Assembly (NCBI GenBank): GCA_029941985.1
Contig: JAPYTV010000052.1
Span: forward strand, 1 to 6,294
Length of the DNA: 6,294 nt
DNA from: Candidatus Pelagibacter sp.
Lineage (GTDB): Bacteria > Pseudomonadota > Alphaproteobacteria > Pelagibacterales > Pelagibacteraceae
Reading direction: 5' to 3'
In this document: positions 6,066 through 6,294 of the stretch, piece after piece
Layout of the letters: each line of letters opens with the position of its first letter
Position numbering within the stretch: the stretch's first letter is position 1
Made by a program: the position numbers and the translations under genes
The notes under the pieces: model-generated
Seen by the model: the letters and a program-made list of their open reading frames with translations, nothing else
Told to the model about the DNA's origin: nothing
Databases searched by the model: none

Positions 6066-6294
6066 ATGATTGAAACAAAAAACGGTTGGATAGATTCTCT
6101 TAGAGTTTATAAAGATATAAGAATGGTTAGAATATTGCTCTTAGGAGCAATAAGCGGCTTTCCATGGGTTTTGATTGGAAGTAGTTTAAGTCTTTGGTTA
6201 AAAGAAGAGGGTCTAAGTAGATCAACAATTGGATGGGCCGGATTAATTTTTGGTGTTTACGCTTTCAATTATTTATGGGCACCAATCATCGATA
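6066..6294 (+). CDS. AmpG-like major facilitator transporter (N-terminal part)
   Basis: An ATG-started frame stays open to the window edge, giving the first 76 residues of a membrane protein. After a short cytoplasmic leader (MIETKNGWIDSLRVYKDIR) comes a first helix around 22-44 containing GAISGFPWVLIGSSLSLW, then LKEEGLSRSTIGWAGLIF and YAFNYLWAPIID. The order 'GFP..L....L..WL.EEGLS..TIG......YAFNYLWAP..D' is characteristic of the AmpG/PAT branch of the major facilitator superfamily, which includes the muropeptide permease AmpG and acetyl-CoA transporters. In peptidoglycan recycling AmpG imports anhydromuropeptides, but marine bacterial homologues are not characterised well enough to assign that substrate. 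The gene starts 2 bp after trkH with a good GGAGG site, so the two are probably co-transcribed. The rest of the protein is outside the window. Confidence 0.8.
   Translation, partial: MIETKNGWIDSLRVYKDIRMVRILLLGAISGFPWVLIGSSLSLWLKEEGLSRSTIGWAGLIFGVYAFNYLWAPIID

Noticed and set aside
1..6294. Search for mobile elements, CRISPR-like direct repeats, tRNA genes, riboswitches and defence or toxin genes
   Set aside because: Nearly every base is covered by recognised housekeeping genes, no long direct or inverted repeats were noticed by eye, and the few short gaps are too small for such elements.

Overview
The window is strongly AT-rich (by eye well over two thirds A+T) and very tightly packed. Genes abut or overlap by a few bases, and the longest non-coding stretch is 91 bp. 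Gene content, the alphaproteobacterial form of ribosomal protein L28, a class I (archaeal-type) lysyl-tRNA synthetase and the compactness together suggest a streamlined, free-living alphaproteobacterium, most likely of the SAR11/Pelagibacterales type. This assignment is an inference from composition and gene families, not from a marker search. Everything visible looks like ordinary chromosomal housekeeping. I see no mobile element, CRISPR array, rRNA, tRNA, toxin-antitoxin or phage-defence genes.

Layout. Positions 1-995 (+ strand) hold the last 37 codons of a gene resembling the bacterial deoxyhypusine synthase-like family, followed after 3 bp by an agmatinase/ureohydrolase gene (speB) with a TTG start. 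This looks like the end of a polyamine operon. It collides tail to tail with the - strand genes, and the two stop codons interlock in a single TTAA at 992-995. Positions 992-1857 (- strand) are rpmB (L28) followed by yhhQ (queuosine-precursor transporter), joined by a one-base TAATG overlap. A sigma70-like promoter lies just upstream of rpmB at 1871-1899. Positions 1915-4526 (- strand) are lysS (class I LysRS, GTG start) followed by pyrD (class 2 dihydroorotate dehydrogenase), again joined by TAATG. A 91-bp divergent region (4527-4617) separates lysS from trkH (4618-6063, +). trkH is followed 2 bp later by the start of an AmpG-like major facilitator transporter that runs off the window end. 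Its strong GGAGG ribosome-binding site lies inside the last codons of trkH.

How the genes relate. The left + strand pair belongs to polyamine metabolism. The - strand block serves translation and nucleotide supply: tRNA-Lys charging, the large ribosomal subunit, a precursor for a modified tRNA base, and pyrimidine synthesis. The right + strand pair are inner-membrane transporters, for potassium and for a probable muropeptide or other solute. The main points of interest are in layout: interlocked stop codons, start/stop overlaps, candidate promoters so close to start codons that the mRNAs would be nearly leaderless, and one strong Shine-Dalgarno site among genes that otherwise lack one. I did not find an undescribed system here.
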